From NCBI RefSeq assembly GCF_010820565.1, contig NZ_JAAIJQ010000053.1, forward strand, positions 1 to 39,062: DNA of 39,062 bases. The letters run 5' to 3'. The position numbers and the translations under genes were made by a program. Source of the DNA: Thiorhodococcus minor (GTDB lineage Bacteria > Pseudomonadota > Gammaproteobacteria > Chromatiales > Chromatiaceae). Positions 1 to 7,676 of the stretch are shown here, piece after piece; the stretch's first letter is position 1; every line of letters starts with the position of its first letter. The notes beneath the pieces were generated by a model. That model did not search any database and was not told the DNA's origin. It saw only the letters and a list, made by a program, of their open reading frames with translations.

Positions 1-102
1 TCCTTCTGGGACTATCTCAACGACCGCATCGAGCAAACCGGCACCATTCCGCCCCTGCCGGACATCATCCGTGAGCGAGCGGCCGCTGCCGCCGTGCCGT
101 GA
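1..102 (+). CDS. C-terminal end of a probable transposase (partial)
   Basis: An open frame enters from the left edge and stops with TGA at 100-102, giving 33 residues. It contains FWDYLNDRI and then IPPLPDIIRERA. This resembles the C-terminal tails of transposases that end in a short loop with prolines and an IRxRA helix, but the catalytic domain is outside the window, so the family cannot be named. It lies next to an AT-rich stretch and a tRNA fragment, which fits a mobile-element context. It could instead be the tail of an unrelated protein. Confidence 0.4.
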   Translation, partial: SFWDYLNDRIEQTGTIPPLPDIIRERAAAAAVP

Positions 103-196
103 GTTATTGAGTAGTTACATTGATTAGATATAAGTCATTGTTTTAATTATTTTAGATATAGTGTAACTTGGTGATAAATACCATAAACGCCGCTCC
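103..196. other. AT-rich stretch with short repeats beside a tRNA fragment
   Basis: This stretch is far richer in A and T than the rest of the window. It holds a 9-bp direct repeat TTAGATATA at 124-132 and 152-160, and GTTACA / TGTAAC half-sites around them. Arm-type sites of tyrosine integrases often look like this next to an attachment core. No gene is visible in it. The role is inferred from position only. Confidence 0.35.
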
Positions 197-247
197 TAAA
201 ATCCCTCGGCTTCGGTCATGCCGGTTCGAGCCCGACTCCGGGCACCA
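197..247 (+). pseudogene. 3' fragment of a tRNA-Leu gene (likely att site)
   Basis: From TAAAATCCCTCGGC the sequence matches the anticodon-loop end, anticodon stem 3' strand and long class II variable arm of tRNA-Leu(UAA). It continues with a T-arm (GCCGG, loop TTCGAGC, CCGAC), a 7-nt acceptor strand TCCGGGC, discriminator A and encoded CCA at 245-247. The D-arm and 5' half are absent: upstream is unrelated AT-rich DNA. One T-stem pair is a C-A mismatch, so it is decayed. tRNA 3' halves copied this way are the distal attachment repeat left when an element integrates in a tRNA gene. The orientation puts that element to the left. Confidence 0.8.
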
Positions 248-445
248 CATGAGTTCATTGGCTTGCGTCTCAAGCTCCGTTGCTTCTTTTGCTCAGATTT
301 CGCGATGGGGCACTGGTTTCCCAGATCCCAGGTCTGCCGGGATGATCGGCCTGAGCCCTGTTGAGCTCTGGTGTCCAATATCTCCAACAAGAAGATCGAG
401 AATCCGATCGGTTGCGGGTGATCGCTCGGCGCCTAGATCTGGCGT

Positions 446-1126
446 CTAGATCGTCCCGCAGCGGGCGACGAAGGTGCAGGTGTCTCGGGAGCAAGGGGTT
501 GTCTCCGGCTGACTCGATGCGCAGCAGCTCTTGGAGCAGGAGGCATGGTCGCTGCGCGGGTCGACGGCGACGGACCCGTCTCCGTGACTCAGGGTGCAGA
601 GGCAGGTTGCCGAATGGGCGCTTTGCACTGGCTCCAGGGCGAGGGCGCTCCCCTGCTGCTCAAACTGCTCGGTGTCGGACTGGGGCAGGGCGGGCTGCGC
701 GGGGCCGCTTCCAGCAGGGTAAGGCCGAGCGGGCGTGAGGATGGACGACAGGCCCACGGACTCGATGCCGCCGTCACGCGTTGACCACTCCGTATAGACG
801 TCGATCTCCTTGAGCTCCGGGTCCTTGCGTGGGGTGACGGTCCAACGCCGTCGGAATGCCGTGCCGGCCCCGTCCTCGGTGCTGGGTCGGTCGCTTCCGT
901 CCGCAATCCCGGCGTAGTCGAGCGTCGCTTGGTACCTCAGCTCCTCGAGCTTCTGCTGTGCGAGATTGGCGGCCTCGGTGCGAGTCTTCGCCCAGCGACC
1001 GCTCTCGTGGATCTCGCCTTGGAATTGGGCGAGGGCGAAGAGTCCAGAGGTGAGGACACTGAGCGAGATCATGGCCTCGCTCAGTGTGAAACCGCGCTGC
1101 TTGCGCATTCGGATGCTGAGCTGCAT
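446..1126 (-). CDS. pilV: Type IV pilus minor pilin, PilV-like
   Basis: Minor pilin of the type IV pilus. The N-terminus is a prepilin leader MQLSIRMRKQRG cut before FTLSEAMISL, with Glu at +5 and a roughly 20-residue hydrophobic helix, as in PilV. PilV-type pilins prime pilus assembly in the inner membrane with FimT, PilW, PilX and PilE. It is the last gene of a five-gene overlapping run. I chose ATG at 1126, which gives a short leader. An ATG at 1156 overlaps the pilX stop and would give a 22-residue leader. The last 60 residues are unusually rich in Cys and Ser, so the C-terminus is poorly conserved or the frame has drifted there. Confidence 0.8.
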   Translation of the reverse strand: MQLSIRMRKQRGFTLSEAMISLSVLTSGLFALAQFQGEIHESGRWAKTRTEAANLAQQKLEELRYQATLDYAGIADGSDRPSTEDGAGTAFRRRWTVTPRKDPELKEIDVYTEWSTRDGGIESVGLSSILTPARPYPAGSGPAQPALPQSDTEQFEQQGSALALEPVQSAHSATCLCTLSHGDGSVAVDPRSDHASCSKSCCASSQPETTPCSRDTCTFVARCGTI

Positions 1127-1152
1127 GGGTGATCCAGCCTTGGGTTGCCGTG

Positions 1153-2349
1153 TCATCTCCAATCCCGCCAGGTTCCCGGGGTCTGAGAGGCGTCGACGAC
1201 GACTTGAAAGGCCGCGTTGAGCGCGCCGCCAGACCCGTAGTCGGTTGCGATGAGGGTCGATCCAGGAGCCGGAGGCACTGCGTCCCCCTCCCAGATGAGG
1301 CTGCCTTGAATGCGTGCTCCCTGCCAGGTCTGGCTCGCGCAAGGCTGCTCGAAGTAGACGATGCCGTAGACGCTGATGTCGTCGCTGAAGGTCGGGCATC
1401 CGGCCTCGCTTGGGACGACCAGCAGGACGGGGCTGGTCGGCGAGCCGATCGTCCTGGCGTCGACGCCACCCCCGGCGGGGCAGCTGCCGTCAATATCGAG
1501 CGCGTCGATGCTGTCCGAATGCTCGATCAGATAGATGCCGGGGGCCGACGCGGCGCCGCATGGAATGCCGGTGCTGAAGCGATGGTCGGCGGCCTTGGCG
1601 AGCTGGACGGCTTCCTCGAAAGATAGATCGAAGATGGCATTCCAGGCGCAATGGGCGCCGCTGCAGTCGTCGATGCGTCCGCGCCCGTAATCCGTGCTTG
1701 GTCCCTTTTCCGCTGGCGCGATCACGCGATTGCCATCACGGTCGGTCCAGGTGTGGGGCGTGAGGCCTCCGCGCGGCAGGCAGGCGGCGGTTGCGGCCTC
1801 ACCGCTCGCCACCGCGCTCCCCGAGTCCTCGGGGATGTAGATCTCGGAGGACTCGGGGGCCGCGCGAAAACAGCCGCCGAGCACCATCGGCGGCGGCATG
1901 GTCGTGGTCGGCGAGGCGTCGAAGAGGCCATGCTGCGTGAAGCAGGCCTGAGCCATGGCGCTCAAGGCGCTGTCGCTTCTGGCGCTGGCCCGCGAGCTGA
2001 CGCAAATGTCCGTGCCGGTCGCGCTGAAGTCGAGCGAGAGATCATAGGTTTCACCGCCGATCGTTCGCTGCGCTGGTGCCGTCGGTACTGGCGTGTCGGC
2101 CTTCCACGGGCTCTGGGCAAGCCATGCGCGGGCGTACTCCAGGCCGGCCTCGGCCGCGTCTTGGGCCTCGATGCCTTGCCGGGCGTTGTTGGCGATGCGC
2201 TGCTCGACGACGCCGGTCCGTCCGGAGCTGAAGACCAGGATGCCGGCGCCGATGAGCAAGAGCAGCCCGAAGAGCAGCGTCATGGCACCGGCTTGCTGGC
2301 GCAGCGGGCCGTGCCAGCGGATGTTTGCGGGCATCTTGGCTCGGCTCAC
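1153..2349 (-). CDS. pilX: Type IV pilus assembly protein, PilX-like
   Basis: PilX-family minor pilin. Starting at GTG 2349, which overlaps the pilW stop (GTGA), the protein has a basic leader ending QQAGA, a hydrophobic segment MTLLFGLLLLIGAGILVF, then QRIANNARQGIEAQDAAEAG, the motif typical of PilX N-termini. It lacks the Glu5 of major pilins, as PilX and GspK proteins do. At 398 residues it is about twice the length of the PilX proteins I know, with a long C-terminal domain containing several Cys. The next gene, pilV, starts within or just after its stop codon. ATG at 2334 is a possible alternative start. Confidence 0.8.
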   Translation of the reverse strand: MSRAKMPANIRWHGPLRQQAGAMTLLFGLLLLIGAGILVFSSGRTGVVEQRIANNARQGIEAQDAAEAGLEYARAWLAQSPWKADTPVPTAPAQRTIGGETYDLSLDFSATGTDICVSSRASARSDSALSAMAQACFTQHGLFDASPTTTMPPPMVLGGCFRAAPESSEIYIPEDSGSAVASGEAATAACLPRGGLTPHTWTDRDGNRVIAPAEKGPSTDYGRGRIDDCSGAHCAWNAIFDLSFEEAVQLAKAADHRFSTGIPCGAASAPGIYLIEHSDSIDALDIDGSCPAGGGVDARTIGSPTSPVLLVVPSEAGCPTFSDDISVYGIVYFEQPCASQTWQGARIQGSLIWEGDAVPPAPGSTLIATDYGSGGALNAAFQVVVDASQTPGTWRDWR

Positions 2350-3407
2350 TCGACCACCTCGTAGCGATGATTGCGCACGGCGACCGTCGTCGACAGAGCT
2401 CGCCGCGTCTTGGGGTCCTGCGCGCTCTGGCCGGAGATCTGAATGCGCACCGATCGGACCTGCCGGCAGATGTCGCCCGGCTCGCAGGCTGCTGCTCGGG
2501 TCTTGCCGGCGGTGGTGTTCTGGATGCTGGTGCTGAGTTGAAATTCCAGATCCGTGATGTGCACGTCCGGGCTGGTGATGCGCTCCCAACGGCCGGCGTT
2601 GCAGCCGAAGCGCTGGTCTTGGCTGCCGAGCCGACCCACTCGCATGGCGAGGCTAGCGTCCCGATGGCGGAAGCCGAGCAGCTCCATCTCGATGGATTGC
2701 GTCTTGACCGAGCCCTCGGGCGGATACCAGGAGCGCCAGGCGTAAGGCTCGCCGTTGCGCGCGGCGAAGGGCGCCCCGCCGTTCTCACCTCTGGGTCTCG
2801 GGCAGTCGTCTTCGTCCTCGGACCGATCGCAGGCTCGGATTCCGACACGTCCGTCGCTGTCCAAGTCGTAGCTGTAGGTGATGCAATCGCCGCTTTGGAC
2901 ATAGGTCAGGCAAGCACCTGATTCGCCGTGCTCGATGCAGCGCCGGGGCGCACAGTCCCCTGTCCTGGCGTCCGTGCCGATGCACAGATCGTTGTTGACG
3001 GCGGCATAACGGCGTTGGAAGGGGTTATTGATGGCGCGCAGGTCGTCCGCATCCGAGTCGCCGTCGCCATCTGTGTCGAAGGCGCCGCGGGGACCGTCGC
3101 CGGCCCCGAAGTCGCCCCAGTCGAAGACGCCGTCGGCGTTGGCGTCGCCGTCGTGGTCCGCGTCGTTGAAATCCCAGTAGCCCGCCCGCCGAATATCGGA
3201 TCGCATCAGATGCAATGCCGCGCGGAGCTCCTGGCTGAGTCTCGCCTCGGTCAGGGTGTCTTTCGCACCTTCGGAGATCATGAGATAGGTGCTGAGCGTC
3301 GCGGTCAGCGTCAATGCGCCGACCGCAAGGCCGACCATGAGGCTCGCGAGGGTCATACCCTGCTGCATCCGAAAGGAAATGATGTTGCTCGTTTCAGCAG
3401 TCGCCAT
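2346..3407 (-). CDS. pilW: Type IV pilus minor pilin, PilW-like, with Asp-rich calcium-type loops
   Basis: PilW-family minor pilin of 353 residues. The leader ends RMQQG at residue 17 and is followed by MTLASLMVGLAVG. Position +5 is Ser, not the usual Glu. After the N-terminal helix come Asp-rich loops: residues 82-100 (DADHDGDANADG then a DxxD pair, dockerin-like), 111-122 (DTDGDGDSDADD) and 181-189 (DLDSDGRVG). These fit the DxDxDG pattern of EF-hand-like calcium sites. Several Cys pairs lie between and after them. The start overlaps the end of fimT by 14 bp, and its stop overlaps the pilX start, so the genes are translationally coupled. Confidence 0.82.
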   Translation of the reverse strand: MATAETSNIISFRMQQGMTLASLMVGLAVGALTLTATLSTYLMISEGAKDTLTEARLSQELRAALHLMRSDIRRAGYWDFNDADHDGDANADGVFDWGDFGAGDGPRGAFDTDGDGDSDADDLRAINNPFQRRYAAVNNDLCIGTDARTGDCAPRRCIEHGESGACLTYVQSGDCITYSYDLDSDGRVGIRACDRSEDEDDCPRPRGENGGAPFAARNGEPYAWRSWYPPEGSVKTQSIEMELLGFRHRDASLAMRVGRLGSQDQRFGCNAGRWERITSPDVHITDLEFQLSTSIQNTTAGKTRAAACEPGDICRQVRSVRIQISGQSAQDPKTRRALSTTVAVRNHRYEVVE

Positions 3408-3921
3408 AGCCGGGCAGGGTGTCGTTCGGGCTGCAGAGGCGCACGCGCCCGAGCCGGGATAGGATGACCTTGATCGCGGCGCCGCGGCTCGATTGGAGAC
3501 TGAGACTGCCGTTCCTGGCGGTCGCGCGGCGCGGCTCGAAGGTGGTCCGGTCGAAGGTCGCGCTCAGGCGGATGCCGGGATAGTCGGTGCCGCTCACACG
3601 CTTGAGCTCGCAGCCGTTGGGGGCGTCCTGATCGCCACGGCAATCGCAGCCTAGGTCGCTCGCGAGGGTGACGCCATAGCACCAGGTGCTCGGATGCAGG
3701 CTGAGCGCAATGGGGCGATTGCGCTTGATAGCCTCCGACCTGGCCCATTGCAGATCCTCCGCAACGGCCTGGGCCGCGGCCTTGAGTCGATTGCGGTCCA
3801 GCATCTCGTGCATGGATGGAACTGCGACGCCCATCAGGAGGGCGAGAATGGCGACGACCGTGATCAGCTCGAGCAACGTCAGCCCTGCTTGGCGTCGGTG
3901 TGGTCTCTCGCAGGCCGTCAT
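3394..3921 (-). CDS. fimT: Type IV pilus minor pilin, FimT/GspH-like
   Basis: FimT/GspH-type minor pilin of 175 residues. The leader MTACERPHRRQAG is cut before LTLLELITVV, with Leu at +1 and Glu at +5, followed by the hydrophobic helix and VAVPSMHEML. Downstream is the FimT-type segment LQWARSEAIKRNRPIALS and four Cys in the middle of the globular domain. The ATG at 3921 shares its A with the TGA of the upstream pilE-like gene (TGATG), so reinitiation is likely. It acts in the pilus-tip priming complex in the inner membrane; some FimT homologues also bind DNA for uptake. Confidence 0.85.
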   Translation of the reverse strand: MTACERPHRRQAGLTLLELITVVAILALLMGVAVPSMHEMLDRNRLKAAAQAVAEDLQWARSEAIKRNRPIALSLHPSTWCYGVTLASDLGCDCRGDQDAPNGCELKRVSGTDYPGIRLSATFDRTTFEPRRATARNGSLSLQSSRGAAIKVILSRLGRVRLCSPNDTLPGYGDC

Positions 3922-4352
3922 CACCAGCATTCCCTCGGCAGACGGTTGCCGTCCTGATCGATGCTCAGGAGCCGACAGCTTCGACCTCCCGCCTGATCCC
4001 TGCCCTGATCGCCGATCGCGACCGCCAGCGCGCGAAACCCGCGGGCGCTGGTGTCCTCCAGCCGAAGCCCGTAGTAGCCCTCTGTGCTGAGGGCGCCCAA
4101 TCCCAGCGCACCTGATCCGACCCCAGTGTCGGCACAGCCGGCCGCGCCGCCGATCCGCTCCGCGTAGCGCGGGCAGGTGCCGCGGAATTTCTCCTGTGCG
4201 ATCGCCAATCTGAGCAAGGCGGTCTGGCCATCCGCTCGCCGCGCTTGGCGGATTTGCTGCTGGTAGGAGGGGTAGGCGATGGCCGCGAGCACGGCGACGA
4301 TCCCGAGCGTGATCATCATCTCGAGGAGGGTGAAGCCGGCCTGCTCGCACAG
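3921..4352 (-). CDS. pilE: Type IV pilin, PilE-like, probable CTG start
   Basis: PilE-type pilin: a very short leader ending EQAG, then FTLLEMMITLGIVAVLAAIA and YPSYQQQIRQARRADGQTAL, the classic N-terminal pilin helix. Two Cys near residues 77 and 89 and two near the end could form disulfides. The only in-frame ATG codons lie far upstream (4472 and 4454) and would give leaders over 40 residues long with no Shine-Dalgarno. A strong AGGGAG at 4361-4366 sits 8 nt before a CTG at 4352 and gives the normal 6-residue leader, so I chose CTG. It is the first gene of the cluster. No pilY1 follows. Confidence 0.8.
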   Translation of the reverse strand: MCEQAGFTLLEMMITLGIVAVLAAIAYPSYQQQIRQARRADGQTALLRLAIAQEKFRGTCPRYAERIGGAAGCADTGVGSGALGLGALSTEGYYGLRLEDTSARGFRALAVAIGDQGRDQAGGRSCRLLSIDQDGNRLPRECW

Positions 4353-4360
4353 CTTAGCGC

Positions 4361-4366
4361 CTCCCT
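4361..4366 (-). promoter_or_regulatory. Shine-Dalgarno of the pilE-like gene
   Basis: AGGGAG on the minus strand, 8 nt before the CTG at 4352. It is the best ribosome-binding site in this region and decides the unusual start. Confidence 0.6.
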
Positions 4367-4776
4367 TTATGTGTACGGCGCGCCTCTTCCCGTGCGGGTT
4401 TTCTTGCGGATTCCGCACGCGGCAGAAGGTCGCTCCGCAATTACTTCGCTGCATCGACGCTGTTTGCGGCATGAAGCGAGTCCGTCATCTAAACGTGGAA
4501 GGATGACGATGTTGTCACATTTCGTGTGGTCCGGGCAAGGTTGCGCATCCATGGCGCGATGCCGAAGCGAGTAGCGGCCCCCGCTTGCGGGCTCGCGTCG
4601 GACGGGCTCGCGGCGATGCAGCGCGAGCCATGGGCCCGCGCTGCGGATCACGGACGGGTTCGAGTATCATGAGCGCCTGTGAGTGCCCGCCGGAACGGAA
4701 GGGGATCGCACTCGACGAATTCGCTCGGTCGATCGGCCTTTACCCAATGTCTCCGGCCGATCGGCGAGCTTGCTCC
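4367..4776. other. Divergent intergenic region between pilin cluster and exbB
   Basis: About 400 bp separate the minus-strand pilin operon from the plus-strand exbB operon, so promoters for both must lie here. I see no convincing -35/-10 pair, no RNA gene and no credible coding frame; the frames that are open lack family features and good ribosome-binding sites. Confidence 0.4.
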
Positions 4777-4782
4777 AAGGAG
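4777..4782 (+). promoter_or_regulatory. Shine-Dalgarno of exbB
   Basis: AAGGAG placed 8 nt before the TTG at 4791. It sets the exbB start as TTG rather than the GTG at 4683, and gives a protein of normal ExbB length. Confidence 0.65.
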
Positions 4783-4790
4783 AATCTTTC

Positions 4791-5420
4791 TTGCTTGATT
4801 TGATATACGCCGGCGGCTGGCTGATGGTGCCGATCGTGGCCTGCTCGGTGATCGCCACCGCCATTGTGATCGAGCGCGCCTGGACCTTACGGCGGCGCAG
4901 GATCATGCCCAAGAACCTGGTCTCGCGGATCTGGCAGCTCCACCGTGACAGCGCGCTGACCGACGCGGCTATTCTCGAGATCCGCAATGGCTCGCCGCTC
5001 GGGCGCATGCTCGCCGCCGGGCTCATCAACCGGCACCACAGCCACGAGATCATGAAGGAGTCCATCAACGACACCGGCCGGCATGTGGTGGCCGAGCTCG
5101 AGCGGTTCTTGAACACCCTGGGCACGATCGCCGCGGTGGCGCCCTTGCTGGGCCTGCTCGGGACCGTCCTCGGTATGATCGATGTCTTCGGCGTCATCAT
5201 GGAGGCCGGGGTCGGCAACGCCGGCGTGCTCGCCGGGGGTATCTCCAAGGCGCTGGTGACGACGGCGGCTGGGCTTTCGGTAGCCATCCCGGCGCTGCTC
5301 TTCCATCGCTTCTTCGACAATCGGGTCGGTCAGCTCGCCATCGATATGGAAGAGCAGGCCTTGCGTCTGGTCGAGGTCCTCAAGGGCGAGCGTGAGGCCG
5401 CGGGAGACCTGTCCTCATGA
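4791..5420 (+). CDS. exbB: Biopolymer transporter ExbB (MotA/TolQ/ExbB proton channel)
   Basis: ExbB-type subunit of a proton-driven motor that, with ExbD and a TonB protein, energises outer-membrane transport. The 209 residues carry three membrane segments: one at the N-terminus (YAGGWLMVPIVACSVIATAI), and two in the second half (around TIAAVAPLLGLLGTVLGMI and KALVTTAAGLSVAIPALLF), with the conserved APLLGLLGTV motif. The TTG start is supported by AAGGAG 8 nt upstream. exbD follows with a 4-bp ATGA overlap, and no tonB is in the operon. In many Gammaproteobacteria this exbB-exbD pair precedes msbA, as here. Confidence 0.93.
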   Translation: MLDLIYAGGWLMVPIVACSVIATAIVIERAWTLRRRRIMPKNLVSRIWQLHRDSALTDAAILEIRNGSPLGRMLAAGLINRHHSHEIMKESINDTGRHVVAELERFLNTLGTIAAVAPLLGLLGTVLGMIDVFGVIMEAGVGNAGVLAGGISKALVTTAAGLSVAIPALLFHRFFDNRVGQLAIDMEEQALRLVEVLKGEREAAGDLSS

Positions 5421-5845
5421 ATCTGCGTCCGCACCGGCGCACCTCAACCGATATCAATCTGACGCCCCTGATCGATGTCGTCTTCCTGCTGCTGATCTTC
5501 TTCATGGTGTCGACCACCTTCAAGGACGAGGCGCGGCTGCGGGTCCAGCTGCCCGAGGCCCGGGGCGAGGACATTCCGGCCGAGGAGCCGACCATGATTC
5601 GGCTGGTGATCGACCGCACCGGGCGCTTCTTCGTCAACGACCGGGCCGTCGCGGACGCCAAGCCGGAGTCTCTGGCGCGGGCGCTGAGCGAGCTCAAGCG
5701 CGATGAGGGCGCCTTGCCGGTACTGATTCAGGCCGATGCCGCGACAACCCATCAATCCGTGATGACGGCGATGGATGCGGCGAGTCAGGCCGGCCTCAAC
5801 CGCATCGCCTTTGCAGCCACGCGACCTGACGACGAGGGCCAATGA
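5417..5845 (+). CDS. exbD: Biopolymer transporter ExbD
   Basis: ExbD/TolR family, 142 residues: short cytoplasmic N-terminus, one membrane helix (LIDVVFLLLIFFMVSTTF) preceded by the conserved INLTPLID with the proton-relay Asp, then a periplasmic domain. It pairs with the ExbB encoded just upstream, whose stop it overlaps by ATGA. Its own stop overlaps the msbA start the same way, so the three are one transcript. Confidence 0.93.
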   Translation: MNLRPHRRTSTDINLTPLIDVVFLLLIFFMVSTTFKDEARLRVQLPEARGEDIPAEEPTMIRLVIDRTGRFFVNDRAVADAKPESLARALSELKRDEGALPVLIQADAATTHQSVMTAMDAASQAGLNRIAFAATRPDDEGQ

Positions 5846-7626
5846 GCAAAGAAGAGGTCCTCTCCTCCGCGGAGGCCGGCGTGATCTATCGGCGGCTGCT
5901 CGGGTATGTCCGTCCCTATTGGCGGATGTTCGTGCTCTCGATCCTCGGCATGCTGATATTCGCCGCAACCGAGCCCCTGTTCGCCGCCATGATGAAGCCA
6001 CTCATCGACGGCAGCTTCGTCGAGCGCGACATCGAGCTGGTGCAGACCATGCCTTGGCTGCTCGTCGGGCTCTTCCTGGTGCGCGGCATCGCGGGCTTCA
6101 TCAACACCTATTTCCTGAGCTGGGTCGGCCGGCGTGTCGTCGCGGACCTACGCCAGGAGATGTTCGAGCACCTGCTGCGCGCGCCGACGCGCTTCTTCGA
6201 CCGGAGCGGCTCGGGCCATATCCTGGCCAAGCTGACCTACAACGTCGAGAACGTCGCGAACGCCGCCACCTCGGCCGTCACCACCTTGGTGAGGGACGGC
6301 TTTACGGTCATCGGCCTCATGGCCTTCATGCTGTACCTGGATGCCGCTCTGTCTCTGATCTTCCTGGTCATCGGTCCGGTGATGGCCGGTGCGATCAAGT
6401 ACGCGACCAAACGGTTTCGCCGCCACAGTCGCCGGATCCAGGATCGTGTCGGCGATCTGACCCATGTCGCTCAGGAGATCATCGACGGTCACCGGGTGGT
6501 CAAGGCGTTCGGCGGGCAGGCGCGCGCGGCGCGGCGCTTCATCGCCATCAATGAGAAGACCCGCTCGCTGCAGATGAAGATGATCGCGACCGAGGCCGCC
6601 AGTGTGCCTCTGGTCCAGCTGATCTCCGCCGCGGCCATCGCCTTCGTGGTCTATCTGTCCACCATGCAGGGTCTGAAGGAGAACATCTCCGTCGGCACCT
6701 TCATGTCCTTCGTGGTCGCCATGGGTCTGCTGCTGCCCCCGGTCAAGCGCCTGACCTCGGTGAATGCCCAGCTGCAGCGCGGCATCATCGCCGCCGAGAG
6801 CCTCTTCGAGCTGATCGACTCGGAGGAGGAGCAGGACCTGGGCACCCGGACGCTGAAGCGGGCGGAAGGACGCGTCGAATACCGCGACGTCAGTCACCTC
6901 TACTCCGAAGACAAGGCCCCGGCGATCCAGAGCCTCAGCTTGACCATCGAGCCCGGAGAGAAGATAGCACTGGTCGGTCGCTCCGGCAGTGGCAAGAGCA
7001 CCATCGCCAGTCTGCTGCCGCGCTTCTACGATCCGACCGCCGGCGAGATTCGCATCGACGGTATCCCGATTCGCGCGCTCAGCCTCGCGAGCTTGCGCGC
7101 GCAGATCTCGCTGGTTAGCCAGGAGGTCGTGCTTTTCAATGACAGCATCGCCAACAACATCGCCTATGGCCGCGCCGAGACGCCGACGCTCGCCGAGCTC
7201 GAGCGGGTCGCCGCCAGCGCCCACGCGCTGGAGTTCATCCAGTCGCTGCCGCAAGGCTTCGAGACCCTGATCGGCGATCGCGGGGTTCTCTTGTCTGGCG
7301 GGCAGCGTCAGCGGCTGGCGATCGCGCGTGCCATGCTCAAGGATGCGCCCATCCTGATACTGGATGAGGCCACCTCTGCATTGGACACCGAGGCCGAGCG
7401 CTACATTCAGGCGGCCCTGCAAGAGCTCATGGAGCGCCGCACGACCCTGGTCATCGCGCATCGGCTCTCGACCATCGAGAACGCGGACCGGATCCTGGTG
7501 CTGCAAGACGGTCGTGTGGTCGAGCAAGGCCGGCACGACGAGCTGCTGGCGCTCGGTGGCTACTATGCGCGGCTGCATCGGCTGCAGTTCCACGATGCGG
7601 TCGTCGAGCCGACATCCCTGGCCTGA
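5842..7626 (+). CDS. msbA: Lipid A export ATP-binding/permease protein MsbA
   Basis: ABC transporter half-molecule of 594 residues that flips lipid A-core across the inner membrane as a homodimer. Residues about 20-320 are the six-helix ABC transmembrane domain. The ATPase domain has Walker A GRSGSGKST near residue 380, signature LSGGQRQR, Walker B ILILDEATSALD and the switch His in VIAHRLST. Length matches the family (about 580). lpxK and kdsB downstream place it in lipopolysaccharide assembly rather than drug export. Confidence 0.95.
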   Translation: MSKEEVLSSAEAGVIYRRLLGYVRPYWRMFVLSILGMLIFAATEPLFAAMMKPLIDGSFVERDIELVQTMPWLLVGLFLVRGIAGFINTYFLSWVGRRVVADLRQEMFEHLLRAPTRFFDRSGSGHILAKLTYNVENVANAATSAVTTLVRDGFTVIGLMAFMLYLDAALSLIFLVIGPVMAGAIKYATKRFRRHSRRIQDRVGDLTHVAQEIIDGHRVVKAFGGQARAARRFIAINEKTRSLQMKMIATEAASVPLVQLISAAAIAFVVYLSTMQGLKENISVGTFMSFVVAMGLLLPPVKRLTSVNAQLQRGIIAAESLFELIDSEEEQDLGTRTLKRAEGRVEYRDVSHLYSEDKAPAIQSLSLTIEPGEKIALVGRSGSGKSTIASLLPRFYDPTAGEIRIDGIPIRALSLASLRAQISLVSQEVVLFNDSIANNIAYGRAETPTLAELERVAASAHALEFIQSLPQGFETLIGDRGVLLSGGQRQRLAIARAMLKDAPILILDEATSALDTEAERYIQAALQELMERRTTLVIAHRLSTIENADRILVLQDGRVVEQGRHDELLALGGYYARLHRLQFHDAVVEPTSLA

Positions 7627-7676
7627 GAGCCGGTCTGAGCTTGTGGATTGGATGCTGCCTGGGCGAGGCGTTTTGG

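Noticed and set aside
197-247. Functional tRNA-Leu gene
   Set aside because: The 5' acceptor strand, D-arm and anticodon stem 5' strand are missing, and one T-stem pair is broken.
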